A stretch of 64,000 bases of DNA, taken from contig JAURZM010000079.1 in the NCBI GenBank assembly GCA_030653385.1, positions 186,001 to 250,000 of the forward strand, given 5' to 3'. The translations under genes and the position numbers were made by a program. The notes beneath the pieces are model-generated. The model was not told the origin of the DNA and ran no database searches. It saw nothing but the letters and a program-made list of their open reading frames with translations. Position 1 is the first letter of the stretch, and the number at the start of each line of letters is the position of its first letter. Below are positions 26,899-35,535 of the stretch, piece by piece. The DNA comes from Rubrivivax sp. GTDB taxonomy: Bacteria; Pseudomonadota; Gammaproteobacteria; Burkholderiales; Burkholderiaceae_C.

Positions 26899-27345
26899 TC
26901 ACGGGCCGGGCATCACCTGCGTGGTGGCCTGCTCGTCCGACGCAGCCATGAACTCCGAGTGGCTGATCTCGCGGATGACCACGGTGCGCTCGTTGTCGAA
27001 GCCGTCGCGCACGTCCCAGTCGTCGCGCTGCGCGTCCAGGCGCACGAGCAGCCGGCGCAGCAGGTCGTGCAGCGGCGGGTCTTGTTGCGGCAGCGGCAGG
27101 CTCGACAACTGCGAGCAGATGCGTCCCAGCCAGTGCGGCGGCACCTGATCGACGGCGCAGGCCCCGCGCGCCAGCAGCGAGCGTTCGAGCGCCGCCAGGT
27201 AAGGCAGCACTTCGCGCGCACCCCGCGCCTGGTCCAGCAACTGGCCCAAGGACTGTGCCATCAGGCGGCCTTTCAGCCGGTCGGCGGGGTCGGCGGCAAG
27301 GCTGGCCGGGCTGGTGCTTGGCGGGGATTCAGGTGTGGCGCTCAC
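26899..27345 (-). CDS. Hypothetical protein
   Basis: 148 residues that I do not recognise. The N-terminus is Pro/Ser/Ala-rich and probably disordered; the middle is helical and Leu/Arg-rich (LLDQARGAREVLPYLAALER, DLLRRLLVRLDAQ); a short conserved-looking block FDNERTVVIREISHSEFM sits near the end. No signal peptide, membrane segment or catalytic motif is seen. It follows the patatin-like gene by only 6 bp on the same strand, so it probably belongs to the phasin-patatin unit, with a possible part in storage-granule biology (inference). Confidence 0.6.
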   Translation of the reverse strand: MSATPESPPSTSPASLAADPADRLKGRLMAQSLGQLLDQARGAREVLPYLAALERSLLARGACAVDQVPPHWLGRICSQLSSLPLPQQDPPLHDLLRRLLVRLDAQRDDWDVRDGFDNERTVVIREISHSEFMAASDEQATTQVMPGP

Positions 27346-27351
27346 TCCCCC

Positions 27352-28674
27352 TTATCGGCGGGCGCCGGCCCGGGCTTGAGGCTTCAAGTCGCTGCCCATG
27401 GCCAGGATGCGCTGCAGGTCGTCGAGCACCTCGTCCAGCCGCCGCAGCGCCTGTGCGGCACGGGTGCCCTTGGCGGGCACCCGGCGCTTCAGCAAGGTGC
27501 GCCGGCTGTCGTCCAGCACCGCGTGGTCCAGCGCCAGGCCGTGGCGTGCCAGCGTGGCACCCAGCACCGAGCGGCGCGACCGCAGGTCGGCCCGTGTGCG
27601 CTGGTAGGCGTGTTCAGCGAGCCCCCGGCGCTGGCCGTAGGCAAAGGTGTTGGCCAGGAACAGCGCCGGGTCGCGCTGGTCGGGTTCCAGCAGCACGATG
27701 TCGGTGCCGGGGTGGCTGCTTCGGTAACCCTGCATGCCCAGTTCCAGCCGTGAATGGATCAGCGTGCGGAAGGTCTGGCTCAGCACCACCGGCAGGCCAC
27801 CGTCCACCAGTCGCGGAATGCGGCCTTCGGCACCGCCCAGCACGCGGTGGCGCAGCGCGTGGCTGGCGTCGAAAGGCACCAGCGGGTTCAGGCACAGCAC
27901 CAGGTCCAGGTCCATGTCCAGCAGCACACGGGCATGCAGCGTCTTTTTCAGCGCACCGTCGACGTAGCTGTGACCGTCGATCTGCACCGGCGGAAAGAGC
28001 CCCGGCAAGGCCGCACTCGCGGCCACGGCTTCGGAAATGGGCACGTGTTCCCAGCCCGGCAGGCCGAAGGGTGCGGTTGCGCCGCTGTCCAGGTCGGTGG
28101 CCACCAGCACCAGGCGGCGGCCACGTTCACGCTGCAGTTGGCGGAAGTCGTTGCTGCGGCCGGGCGCGGTCAGCAACTTGCGCAACTGACGTTCCAGAGG
28201 TGCATTGCTGAACAGGCCCGTGGGCAGCGCGCGGCCCAGGTGTTCCAGCGAAGCCAGCAGCGAGCGGCCCTTGAAGAAAAACCCCAGCCCCGCCATCGCC
28301 ACCAGGCCAGGCAGCGCTGCCAGCCGGCGGGCGTATTCGGCCAGGGCCGGGCGGATGAACAGATTGGGCTGCACGATGTCGGCACGTGGCCCGTCGTTGT
28401 CGATGAAGGCCGCGCAGAGTTGCCGCGGTGTCATGCCATTGGCCAGCCCTGCGGCGACAAAACTGCCGGCCGAGACGCCGACATAGCCGTCCAGCGCATT
28501 CAGGTCCAGACCGGCCACGGCCTCTTCCAAGGCACACAGCGCACCGATCTCGTAGATGGCACCCAGGGGTCCGCCGCCTGCCAACGCAAGGCCAACTTTG
28601 GGCTTGGCGCCGCGAGATGCAGCCAAGCCGACTTCTGCCTTGGCAGTTTTCAGTCCAGCAGGTCTTCGTGCCAT
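27352..28674 (-). CDS. Patatin-like phospholipase family protein
   Basis: 440 residues. The patatin motifs are ALAGGGPLGAIYEIG (oxyanion hole, about 32-46), GVSAGSF with the nucleophile Ser near 69, and YVDGALKK with the Asp near 225. There is no signal peptide. A basic N-terminus and an Arg-rich C-terminus flank the domain. The ATG at 28674 has GGAAGG about 7 nt upstream. It lies between a phasin gene and a small hypothetical gene, so hydrolysis of lipid or polyester at the granule surface is plausible, but the substrate is not shown by sequence. Confidence 0.88.
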   Translation of the reverse strand: MARRPAGLKTAKAEVGLAASRGAKPKVGLALAGGGPLGAIYEIGALCALEEAVAGLDLNALDGYVGVSAGSFVAAGLANGMTPRQLCAAFIDNDGPRADIVQPNLFIRPALAEYARRLAALPGLVAMAGLGFFFKGRSLLASLEHLGRALPTGLFSNAPLERQLRKLLTAPGRSNDFRQLQRERGRRLVLVATDLDSGATAPFGLPGWEHVPISEAVAASAALPGLFPPVQIDGHSYVDGALKKTLHARVLLDMDLDLVLCLNPLVPFDASHALRHRVLGGAEGRIPRLVDGGLPVVLSQTFRTLIHSRLELGMQGYRSSHPGTDIVLLEPDQRDPALFLANTFAYGQRRGLAEHAYQRTRADLRSRRSVLGATLARHGLALDHAVLDDSRRTLLKRRVPAKGTRAAQALRRLDEVLDDLQRILAMGSDLKPQARAGARR

Positions 28675-28696
28675 CAATTCCCTTCCTCACGACAAG

Positions 28697-28716
28697 AAGG
28701 GCGCCGCGGCGCCCTT
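28697..28716 (-). terminator. Perfect 20-bp palindrome after the phasin gene
   Basis: AAGGGCGCCG pairs with CGGCGCCCTT with no mismatch, in the 64-bp gap between the phasin stop and the patatin start. There is no U tract, so it may be a partial terminator or an mRNA 3'-end stabiliser that keeps phasin mRNA abundant relative to the downstream gene. Confidence 0.5.
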
Positions 28717-28738
28717 CGACATCAGCTCACACCCACGT

Positions 28739-29317
28739 TCAGGCAGCGGTCGACTTGCGTGTGCGCTTGGCCGGTGCCTTGACAAACGGTTTGGCCACGG
28801 ACTTCGTGGCGCGCGTGGTCCGCGTGGCCTTGGCAGCGGGCTTGGCCACCTTCGCCGAGGCCTTCACCGGCGCGGTCTTCGACAGCTTGGCCACGGCTGC
28901 GGCCAGTGCGTCGACACGCTGCACCAGCGCTTCCACGTCCTTGGCCGTCGGCACGCCCAGCTTGTTCATGGCCTTGGCGGTGCGGGCTTCGAAGATGGAT
29001 TCGAGCTTGTCCCAGTTCTGGCCGGCCTTGGCGGTCACGGTGCCAGCCATGGCGCTCATCTTGCCGGTGACTTCGCTGATCTTGTCTTCGGCCATGCCCT
29101 GGGTCTTTTTCTGCAGGCTCATGCCTTCTTTGACCAGCGCTTCGAAGACCTTGCCGCCCTCTTCCTGCGCCTTGCTGAAAGCGCCCATGCCGGCCAGCCA
29201 GATCTGCTGCGCCGAGTCCTTGACCGAATTGGCCAGGTGGCTGTCCATCAAGCCTGCGGCGGCCTTGCCGGCTTTGCTGGTGGCTTGTTCCGCCGTGCTC
29301 TTCATCTTCTTGACCAT
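28739..29317 (-). CDS. Phasin family protein (PhaI/PhaF type) with basic tail
   Basis: 192 residues. Residues 20-115 match the granule-associated phasin family PF05597 (QIWLAGMGAFSKAQEEGGKV). Residues 127-140 hold a short Leu/Val heptad stretch, and from about 147 to the end the chain is Ala/Lys/Thr/Pro-rich (SAKVAKPAAKATRTTRATKS), as in PhaF, whose histone-H1-like tail binds DNA and ties PHA granules to the nucleoid. A likely -10 box (TATATT) stands about 75 bp upstream. It is the first gene of a unit with the patatin gene, separated by the palindrome at 28697. Confidence 0.9.
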   Translation of the reverse strand: MVKKMKSTAEQATSKAGKAAAGLMDSHLANSVKDSAQQIWLAGMGAFSKAQEEGGKVFEALVKEGMSLQKKTQGMAEDKISEVTGKMSAMAGTVTAKAGQNWDKLESIFEARTAKAMNKLGVPTAKDVEALVQRVDALAAAVAKLSKTAPVKASAKVAKPAAKATRTTRATKSVAKPFVKAPAKRTRKSTAA

Positions 29318-29403
29318 GGTGCATTCCTCTTGAGGTTTGGGGGCTCGGTATCCGGGCCGGGCAGGGCCGCTACAGCAGAGCCCACGGACAGAAATATAGG
29401 GTT

Positions 29404-29420
29404 CCCCCCTGGGGGGCGCA
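29404..29420. repeat. Truncated copy (D) of the C/G-rich intergenic repeat
   Basis: CCCCCCTGGGGGG (29404-29416) followed by CGCA resembles only the core of the longer copies at 35459, 43949 and 45268. It sits in the divergent region between the phasin and acyl-CoA reductase genes, near the -35 area of the phasin promoter. Confidence 0.35.
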
Positions 29421-29500
29421 GCCTAAAGTTCTAGTGAGACGGCTCTATGCTTGCCGCCAATCGGCACACCCGGCCGACCCGATCGCAGCAGGAGACCCCC

Positions 29501-31498
29501 ATGCACCACTTCGTGACCGGCGCCACCGGTTTCATCGGCAAACGGCTCGTCAAGGCGCTGCTCGCACGCAAGGGCAGCACCGTGCACTTTCTGGTGCGGC
29601 CCGGCAGTGAAGTTAAGCTGGCCGCGCTGTACGAATACTGGGGCCTGAACGGCAGCGGCAAGTCGCGCGCGGTGCCGGTGACGGGTGACCTGACGGCCAA
29701 AAAACTGGGTGTGGCGCCCGATGTGCTGAAGACCCTGAAAGGCCATGTCGACGCCGTCTACCACCTGGCTGCCGTCTACGACCTGGGTGCCGACGCCGAA
29801 AGCCAGGTCGAGGTGAACATCGACGGCACACGCAACATGGTCGAGTTTGCGAAAGCCGTGGACGCCAAACACGTGCACCACGTCAGCAGCATTGCCGCCG
29901 CGGGCCTGTACGAAGGGGTGTTCCGCGAAGACATGTTCGACGAGGCCGAAGGCCTGGAGCACCCGTATTTCATGACCAAGCACGAAAGCGAAAAAATCGT
30001 GCGCAAGGAATGCAAGGTGCCGTGGACGGTGTACCGCCCGGCGCTGGTGGTGGGCGACAGCAAAACCGGCGAAATGGACAAGGTCGACGGGCCCTACTAC
30101 TTCTTCAAGCTCATCCAGCGCATGCGGCAGATCCTGCCGCCGTGGCTGCCCAGCGTGGGCATCGAAGGTGGCCGCATCAACATCGTGCCGGTGGACTTTG
30201 TCGTGCAGTGCCTGGACCACATCAGCCACGCCAAGATCGACAACAAGGGCAAGTGTTACCACCTGGTGGACCCGCAGGGTTACCGCGTCGGCGACGTCTT
30301 GGACATCTTCAGCAAGGCCGCGCACGCGCCCAAGATGAACCTGTTCGTGAACGCCGCGCTGCTGGGCTTCATTCCCAAGAGCGTGAAAAAGGGAATGATG
30401 GCGCTGGCCCCGGTGCGCCGCATCCGCAACGCGGTGATGAAGGACCTGGGCCTGCCCGACGACATGTTCACCTTCATCAACTTCCCGACACGCTACGACC
30501 GGCGTGAACTGGACGCGGCGTTGAAAGGCAGCGGCATCGAGTGCCCCAATCTGCACAACTACGCCTGGGTGCTGTGGGACTACTGGGAACGCCACCTCGA
30601 CCCCGACCTGTTCATCGACCGCAGCCTGAAGGGCACCGTGGCCGGCAAGGTGGTGCTGGTGACCGGCGGCAGCTCGGGCATCGGCCTGGCTGCCGCGCAC
30701 AAGTTTGCCGAGGCCGGCGCCACCACCATCATCTGCGGGCGCGACCAGGACAAGCTGAACGAAGCCTGTGCCGAAGCCAAGGCCAAGGGCTACGCCTTCG
30801 TCGCCTACCCGGCCGACATTGCCGACATGGCCGACTGCGACCGCTTCGTGCAGCTGCTGATCGAAGACCACGGCGGCGTCGACTTCCTCATCAACAACGC
30901 CGGCCGCAGCATCCGCCGCGCCATCGAAAGCAGCTACGACCGTTTCCACGATTTCGAGCGCACGATGCAGCTCAACTACTTCGGTTGCCTGCGTGTGACG
31001 ATGGGGCTGCTGCCCGGCATGGTGGCCCGCAAAAAGGGTCATGTCGTCAACATCAGCAGCATCGGCGTGCTGACCAATGCCCCGCGTTTTTCCGCCTACG
31101 TGGCCAGCAAGGCGGCACTCGACGCCTGGACACGTTGTGCGTCGTCGGAGTTCGCCGACCAGGGTGTGAGCTTCACCACCATCAACATGCCGCTGGTGCG
31201 CACGCCGATGATTGCACCCACCAACATCTACAAAAACGTGCCGACGCTGAGCCCTGAAGAAGCTGCCGACATGGTGGCACAGGCCTGCATCAGCAAGCCG
31301 GTGCGCATTGCCACACGCCTGGGCATCACCGGCCAGGTGCTGCATGCGCTGATGCCGCGGGTGGCGCAGATCGGCATGAACACCACCTTCCGCATGTTCC
31401 CGGACTCGTCGGCGGCCAAGGGCGACAAGAGTGGCAAGCCGCAGCTCAGCGCCGAAGCGATGGCGATGCAGCAGCTGATGAGGGGCATCCACTTCTAG
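29501..31498 (+). CDS. Two-domain SDR, probable fatty acyl-CoA reductase
   Basis: 665 residues joining two short-chain dehydrogenase modules. The N-terminal module is of thioester-reductase type: GATGFIG near 7-13 and an active-site YFMTK with Tyr about 156 and Lys about 160. The C-terminal module has GGSSGIG near 388, NNAG, and YVASK near 533. This order and length resemble the Marinobacter acyl-CoA reductase Maqu_2220, which reduces acyl-CoA to fatty alcohol for wax esters. The ATG at 29501 has AGGAG 7 nt upstream. It diverges from a phasin gene, so a role in storage lipids is reasonable but not proved; no wax-ester synthase is in the window. Confidence 0.8.
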   Translation: MHHFVTGATGFIGKRLVKALLARKGSTVHFLVRPGSEVKLAALYEYWGLNGSGKSRAVPVTGDLTAKKLGVAPDVLKTLKGHVDAVYHLAAVYDLGADAESQVEVNIDGTRNMVEFAKAVDAKHVHHVSSIAAAGLYEGVFREDMFDEAEGLEHPYFMTKHESEKIVRKECKVPWTVYRPALVVGDSKTGEMDKVDGPYYFFKLIQRMRQILPPWLPSVGIEGGRINIVPVDFVVQCLDHISHAKIDNKGKCYHLVDPQGYRVGDVLDIFSKAAHAPKMNLFVNAALLGFIPKSVKKGMMALAPVRRIRNAVMKDLGLPDDMFTFINFPTRYDRRELDAALKGSGIECPNLHNYAWVLWDYWERHLDPDLFIDRSLKGTVAGKVVLVTGGSSGIGLAAAHKFAEAGATTIICGRDQDKLNEACAEAKAKGYAFVAYPADIADMADCDRFVQLLIEDHGGVDFLINNAGRSIRRAIESSYDRFHDFERTMQLNYFGCLRVTMGLLPGMVARKKGHVVNISSIGVLTNAPRFSAYVASKAALDAWTRCASSEFADQGVSFTTINMPLVRTPMIAPTNIYKNVPTLSPEEAADMVAQACISKPVRIATRLGITGQVLHALMPRVAQIGMNTTFRMFPDSSAAKGDKSGKPQLSAEAMAMQQLMRGIHF

Positions 31499-31505
31499 AG
31501 TCATC

Positions 31506-32011
31506 TTGCAGGGGGTGCCGCGCCTGAGTCTGGCACTGGCATCTGCCGCCGGTCTGGCCACGCCGATGACCCGCGCACAGCCCGCACGCATGCGCACGCT
31601 GGGCGTGTTTTCGCTGCTCGGCGATGGCCTGCAACTGGTCTACCCGGCCGACACCACCGACACCCGGCTGGACCGCAACCTGCGTGAGTCCCTGCCCACC
31701 CAGGTGATCGGCTTCGACCTGCTGCTCATCACGCGCAACCGGGGCGACGCCAGTTTCCCGCTCCGGGACGGCTTCAGTGTCGGCCGCGGCACGGTCGAGG
31801 ACATCGGCTGCTACCTGGACCGCAGCACCGAGATCAAGAACAACGAAACCGGCTACCTGTCGACCGGTTTCCTGGGTGCCTACGTGATGCTGCGCCTGCA
31901 GCTGATGGACGCCCAGAGCGGTGACACCCCACGGAAAAGATCGAGATGCTGCGCACCCTGGTGCAGGACAACGTGGCACGGGTGATGCCGAATATGCTGG
32001 GCAAGGGCTGA
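31506..32011 (+). pseudogene. Frameshifted hypothetical exported protein
   Basis: The first frame gives about 140 sensible residues with a weak signal-like N-terminus, then changes to an Arg/Cys/Trp-rich tail after DAQSGDTP and stops at 31985. From 31931 another frame continues TEKIEMLRTLVQDNVARVMP and stops at 32011. Adding one C to the CCCC run at 31927-31930 joins the two into one protein. So either a base was lost in the tract or this is a sequencing error. The start is uncertain (TTG 31506 or GTG 31515). I do not recognise the family. It follows the acyl-CoA reductase by 8 bp and may have been co-transcribed. Confidence 0.6.
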
Positions 32012-32026
32012 GCGTCACTTGACTCG

Positions 32027-33076
32027 TCACTCCGCCGCCACTTCGAGCACCAGCTTGCCGAAGTTCTCGCCGCTGAACAGCTTGCCCAGTGCGCCCGGGA
32101 ACACGGCCACGCCGCCCTTGACGACGTCTTCCTTGCTCTTCATGCGGCCGTCTTTCAGGTAGCCGGCCATCTCGGCGATCGCCTGGGGGTAACGGTCGGC
32201 GTAGTCGAAGACGACGATGCCTTCCATGCGCGCGCGGTTTACCAGCAGGCTCAGGTAGTTCTTGGGGCCCTGCACGGCCGTGGTGTTGTTGTACTGGCTG
32301 ATGGCGCCGCAGATGACGATGCGGGCCTTCTTGTTGATGCGCGTGAGCACCGTGTCCAGGATCTCGCCGCCGACGTTGTCGAAGTAGATGTCCACACCTT
32401 GCGGGCAGTGTTGCTTCAGGCCGTCCTTCACCGCGCTGGGGCCGGCCTTGTAGTCGATGCAGGCATCGAAGCCCAGTTCCTTGACCACCCATTCGCACTT
32501 GGCCGGACCGCCGGCGATGCCCACCACGCGGCAGCCCTTGAGCTTGGCGATCTGGCCCACGGTCTGGCCCACGGCACCGGCGGCGCCGCTGACGACCACG
32601 GTTTCGCCGGCCTGGGGCTGGCCCACGTCCATCAGACCGAAGTAGCCGGTCATGCCGGGCATGCCCAACACATTGAGCCATTGCGTGACGGTGCCCAGGC
32701 GCAGGTCGATGCGCGCCATGCCACTGCGCTTGATCTGGTCGGCCGCCACGCTCCAGTACTCCTGCACGCCGGGTCCACCGGTGACGTGCGCACCCACCGG
32801 GAAAGCGGGGTTCTTCGACGCCACCACGAGCCCGATGCCGCCGGCACGCATCACTTCGCCGATGGCCACCGGCGGGATGTAGCTCTTGCCTTCGTTCATC
32901 CAGCCGCGCATGGCCGGGTCCAGGCTCAGCGCCAGCACCTTGACGAGCACACCGCCTTCGGCCGGTTCGGCCACGGGTTCTTCGGTGTGTTGCCAGTCGG
33001 CGGCGGTGGGCAGGCCCACGGGGCGGGCGGCCAAGCGCACCTGGTGGTTGGTGATCGAGGTCAGCAGGGGGGTCAC
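32027..33076 (-). CDS. NADP-dependent oxidoreductase, CurA/YncB-like MDR family
   Basis: 349 residues. The MDR fold is shown by SLDPAMRGWM (about 52-61), the nucleotide-binding loop VVSGAAGAVGQTVGQIAK (about 145-162), the YFDNVGGE block and the C-terminal YFPGALGKLFSG-like segment. No zinc-site cysteines are seen. Relatives include curcumin/alkenal reductases, which reduce conjugated double bonds with NADPH. I chose the GTG at 33076, with GGAG 5 nt upstream, over a TTG at 33100. Two GCGTCA direct repeats lie 70-86 bp upstream. Confidence 0.85.
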   Translation of the reverse strand: MTPLLTSITNHQVRLAARPVGLPTAADWQHTEEPVAEPAEGGVLVKVLALSLDPAMRGWMNEGKSYIPPVAIGEVMRAGGIGLVVASKNPAFPVGAHVTGGPGVQEYWSVAADQIKRSGMARIDLRLGTVTQWLNVLGMPGMTGYFGLMDVGQPQAGETVVVSGAAGAVGQTVGQIAKLKGCRVVGIAGGPAKCEWVVKELGFDACIDYKAGPSAVKDGLKQHCPQGVDIYFDNVGGEILDTVLTRINKKARIVICGAISQYNNTTAVQGPKNYLSLLVNRARMEGIVVFDYADRYPQAIAEMAGYLKDGRMKSKEDVVKGGVAVFPGALGKLFSGENFGKLVLEVAAE

Positions 33077-33145
33077 GGCAACTCCAGGGGGCTTGGACAA
33101 TCAGCGGGCAGGGCCGTCGATGCTAGCGGCCGGATCGCACCCGGT

Positions 33146-33162
33146 GCGTCACCTGCGCGTCA
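33146..33162 (-). promoter_or_regulatory. GCGTCA direct-repeat pair (11-bp period) before the CurA-like gene
   Basis: GCGTCA stands at 33146-33151 and 33157-33162, again exactly 11 bp apart, in a non-coding gap. On the minus strand TGACGC is followed after 6 nt by TGCGAT (33139-33134), a weak -10 candidate. It is the third location with this layout in the window. Confidence 0.5.
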
Positions 33163-33210
33163 CGAGTTGCCCGTGGGCAGGCTGAACAGCAGCCTGGGCG
33201 GTGTCGAACC

Positions 33211-33495
33211 TCAAGGCGCCTTGCTGACGCCGGTGACGGTGTAGGCGCCATCGATGCGCTCGACCGTGAAGCGGATGCGGCTGCCGACGGCCAGGTCGTC
33301 CAGCAGGCTGGGCTTGGCGACCCGGAACACCATCGTCATCGGCGGCATGTCCAGGTGTTTGATCTCGCCGTGTTTGAGCGTGACTCGGCCACCCGGCTTG
33401 TCGATTTTGGTGACTTCGCCGCTGACCGACGGTGACTGCGCCCAGGCGGACAGCGCCAGCGCACTGGCGGCGATGAAGGCAAAGAGGCGTTTCAT
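33211..33495 (-). CDS. CusF-like periplasmic copper-binding protein
   Basis: 94 residues with a signal peptide ([20 protein letters not shown]). The body has the CusF_Ec pattern [14 protein letters not shown]: His47, Met50, Met53 and Met55 correspond to copper/silver ligands; the tryptophan of E. coli CusF is not evident and is probably replaced by an aromatic Phe57. It would bind Cu(I) in the periplasm. The ATG at 33495 has AGGAA 8 nt upstream. No CusCBA efflux or copper-oxidase gene is adjacent. Confidence 0.85.
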   Translation of the reverse strand: MKRLFAFIAASALALSAWAQSPSVSGEVTKIDKPGGRVTLKHGEIKHLDMPPMTMVFRVAKPSLLDDLAVGSRIRFTVERIDGAYTVTGVSKAP

Positions 33496-33595
33496 GGGCA
33501 AGTTCCTGTTCTGCGAGGCAGCAGCAAGGCTGCCGCCGAGGGCGGCCCGCGCTTCCTACAATGACACACCATACCTCAGCCGCCGGAACGCGCCC

Positions 33596-34507
33596 ATGAG
33601 CACGCCCACAAGCCCTTCACACGACGTCGACCTGACCCACATCACACCCCGCGACCAGGCCGAGATCCTGGCCCAGGCCCTGCCTTACATCCGCAAGTTC
33701 CACGGCAAGACGCTGGTCATCAAGTACGGCGGCAACGCCATGACCGACCCCGCGCTGCAGCAAGACTTCGCCGAAGACGTGGTGCTGCTCAAGCTGGTGG
33801 GCATGAACCCCATCGTCGTGCACGGTGGCGGGCCGCAGATCGACGACGCGCTCACCCGCGTGGGCAAAAAGGGCACCTTCATCCAGGGCATGCGGGTCAC
33901 CGACGAAGAAACGATGGAAGTGGTCGAATGGGTGCTGGCCGGCCAGGTGCAGCAGGACATCGTGGGCCTCATCAACGCCGCCGGTGGCAAGGCCGTGGGC
34001 CTGACCGGGCGCGACGGCGGCCTGATCCGCGCCCACAAGATGAAGGTGCTGGACAAGGAAGGCACCGAACACGACGTCGGCCAGGTGGGCGAAATCACCA
34101 GCATCGACCCCAGCGTGGTCAAGGCGCTGCAAGACGACCAGTTCATTCCCGTCATCAGCCCCATCGGCTTCGGCGAAAGAAACGAGTCCTACAACATCAA
34201 CGCCGACCTGGTGGCCGCCAAGCTGGCCACGGTGCTGAAGGCCGAGAAGCTGGTGATGCTGACCAACATCCGGGGTGTGCTGAACAAGGCCGGCGAGCTG
34301 ATCACCGACCTGACGCCACGCGAGATCGACGAACTGGTGGCCGACGGCACCATCAGCGGCGGCATGCTGCCCAAGCTGGCGGGTGCCATCGACGCAGCCA
34401 AGAGCGGGGTCAACGCGGTGCACGTGGTGGACGGGCGGGTGCCCCACGCGATGCTGCTGGAAATCCTGACGGATCAGGCCTACGGCACGATGATCCGATC
34501 GCATTGA
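33596..34507 (+). CDS. argB: Acetylglutamate kinase
   Basis: 303 residues. The N-terminus VIKYGGNAM (about 42-50) and HGGGPQI near 76 are the ATP- and acetylglutamate-binding loops; [10 protein letters not shown] and [27 protein letters not shown]-type blocks complete the family pattern. It phosphorylates N-acetylglutamate, the second step of arginine synthesis. The ATG at 33596 is used; a -10-like TACAAT lies at 33557-33562 with no clear -35. Its stop overlaps the start of the nucleotidase gene by one base. Confidence 0.97.
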   Translation: MSTPTSPSHDVDLTHITPRDQAEILAQALPYIRKFHGKTLVIKYGGNAMTDPALQQDFAEDVVLLKLVGMNPIVVHGGGPQIDDALTRVGKKGTFIQGMRVTDEETMEVVEWVLAGQVQQDIVGLINAAGGKAVGLTGRDGGLIRAHKMKVLDKEGTEHDVGQVGEITSIDPSVVKALQDDQFIPVISPIGFGERNESYNINADLVAAKLATVLKAEKLVMLTNIRGVLNKAGELITDLTPREIDELVADGTISGGMLPKLAGAIDAAKSGVNAVHVVDGRVPHAMLLEILTDQAYGTMIRSH

Positions 34508-35172
34508 TGGGCGGTCAGGTCCGCAAGGTCTGGCTCTTCGACCTGGACGACACACTGCACGACGCCAGCCACGCATCGATGGGCGAACTGCATGTGTCGA
34601 TGGGGCAGTACATCGAACACAACCTGGGCATGACGCAGGCCGAGTCGGACGCGCTGCGCCGCCGCTACTGGCAGAAGTACGGCGCCACGCTGCTGGGGCT
34701 GGTGCGGCACCACGGCGTGCAGTCGGCGCACTTCCTGCACCACACACACCTGCTGCCGGGGCTTGAACAACGGGTGCGCGGGCACGGCGCCGACATCGCA
34801 GCGCTGAAGCGACTGCGCGGCCGAAAGTTCATCCTGACCAATGCCCCGGCGGTGTATGCCCAGCGTGTGCTGGGCGCGCTGGGCATCGGCCACCTCTTTG
34901 ACGGTGTGCTGTCGATCGAGAACATGCACATGTTCGGCGAGCTGCGGCCCAAGCCCGATGCGCGCATGCTGCGCGCGGTGGCGGCGCGGCTGCGCGTGCC
35001 CGCCACCCGCTGCGTGCTGGTGGAAGACACGCTGGTGCACCAGAAGGCCGCCCGGCGGGTGGGCATGGGCACGGTGTGGATGCAGCGCTGGTTGCCGGTC
35101 GGCCGCCACCGGCCGCACCGGCGGCCGGTTTACGTGGACCGGCGCGTCGGCCGCTTGAGCGACTTGCTCTGA
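34507..35172 (+). CDS. Pyrimidine 5'-nucleotidase, HAD superfamily
   Basis: 221 residues. HAD motif I is WLFDLDDTLHDA (about 10-21), motif II ILTNAP (about 110-115) and the acidic motif near KPDARML and VLVEDTLVHQKAA. This matches the SDT1/YjjG-like pyrimidine 5'-nucleotidases of the subfamily. It removes phosphate from pyrimidine nucleotides, perhaps including modified ones. It is translationally coupled to argB (TGATG), and in related genomes slmA usually follows; here a two-component pair on the other strand intervenes. The C-terminus is Arg-rich. Confidence 0.9.
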   Translation: MGGQVRKVWLFDLDDTLHDASHASMGELHVSMGQYIEHNLGMTQAESDALRRRYWQKYGATLLGLVRHHGVQSAHFLHHTHLLPGLEQRVRGHGADIAALKRLRGRKFILTNAPAVYAQRVLGALGIGHLFDGVLSIENMHMFGELRPKPDARMLRAVAARLRVPATRCVLVEDTLVHQKAARRVGMGTVWMQRWLPVGRHRPHRRPVYVDRRVGRLSDLL

Positions 35173-35354
35173 GGCTTGGTGGCCTTGGGCAGCGCAGCCA
35201 GGCAAGGCTGGCCGCCACACACCCGCACCATTGCAGCCGCCATCGGGGGCACCAGCACACGGGCTTGCGCACTGTCCACATGCAAGGGCCCGATGCCGAC
35301 CACCACCAGCCACAGGCCGGCGCAGCGCAAGGTGAGTCGAGGACCAAGGTTCAT
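35130..35354 (-). CDS. Possible small exported protein (doubtful)
   Basis: 74 residues from the ATG at 35354. The N-terminus MNLGPRLTLRCAGLWLVVVG could be a signal peptide ending near DSAQA, and the tail is Lys/Arg-rich. The last 43 bp overlap the nucleotidase gene antisense. There is no family match or clear ribosome-binding site, so this may be chance. Confidence 0.25.
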   Translation of the reverse strand: MNLGPRLTLRCAGLWLVVVGIGPLHVDSAQARVLVPPMAAAMVRVCGGQPCLAALPKATKPQSKSLKRPTRRST

Positions 35355-35458
35355 GACCACAAGGCTAGGCGCTTAAGTCCCTCAGCGCGTCACCCAGATG
35401 GGCGAGCCGGCCAGTCTCAAATGTCTCAGCCCCGTTCCAGGACCCAGCTACCCGCCAC

Positions 35459-35533
35459 GGAACCGGCTTGGCCGGGCCGTCGGCGGACGGCCCCCCTGGG
35501 GGGTAGCGAGCGCAAGCGAGCTTGGGGGCTCCA
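35459..35533. repeat. C/G-rich intergenic palindromic repeat, copy A
   Basis: The 363-bp gap between the nucleotidase and response-regulator stops holds only the doubtful small frame and this element. It starts with AACCGGCTTGGCCGG, has the core CCCCCCTGGGGGGTAGCGAG at 35491-35510 and ends CTTGGGGGCTCC two bases from the response-regulator stop. Copies B and C share the order and the junction to a minus-strand stop codon. Confidence 0.6.
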
Positions 35534-35535
35534 TT

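Noticed and set aside
32012-32029. GCGTCACTTGACTCGTCAC, resembling the 11-bp GCGTCA repeats
   Set aside because: The period is 12 bp and one unit is TCGTCA; it sits at the end of two genes rather than before one.
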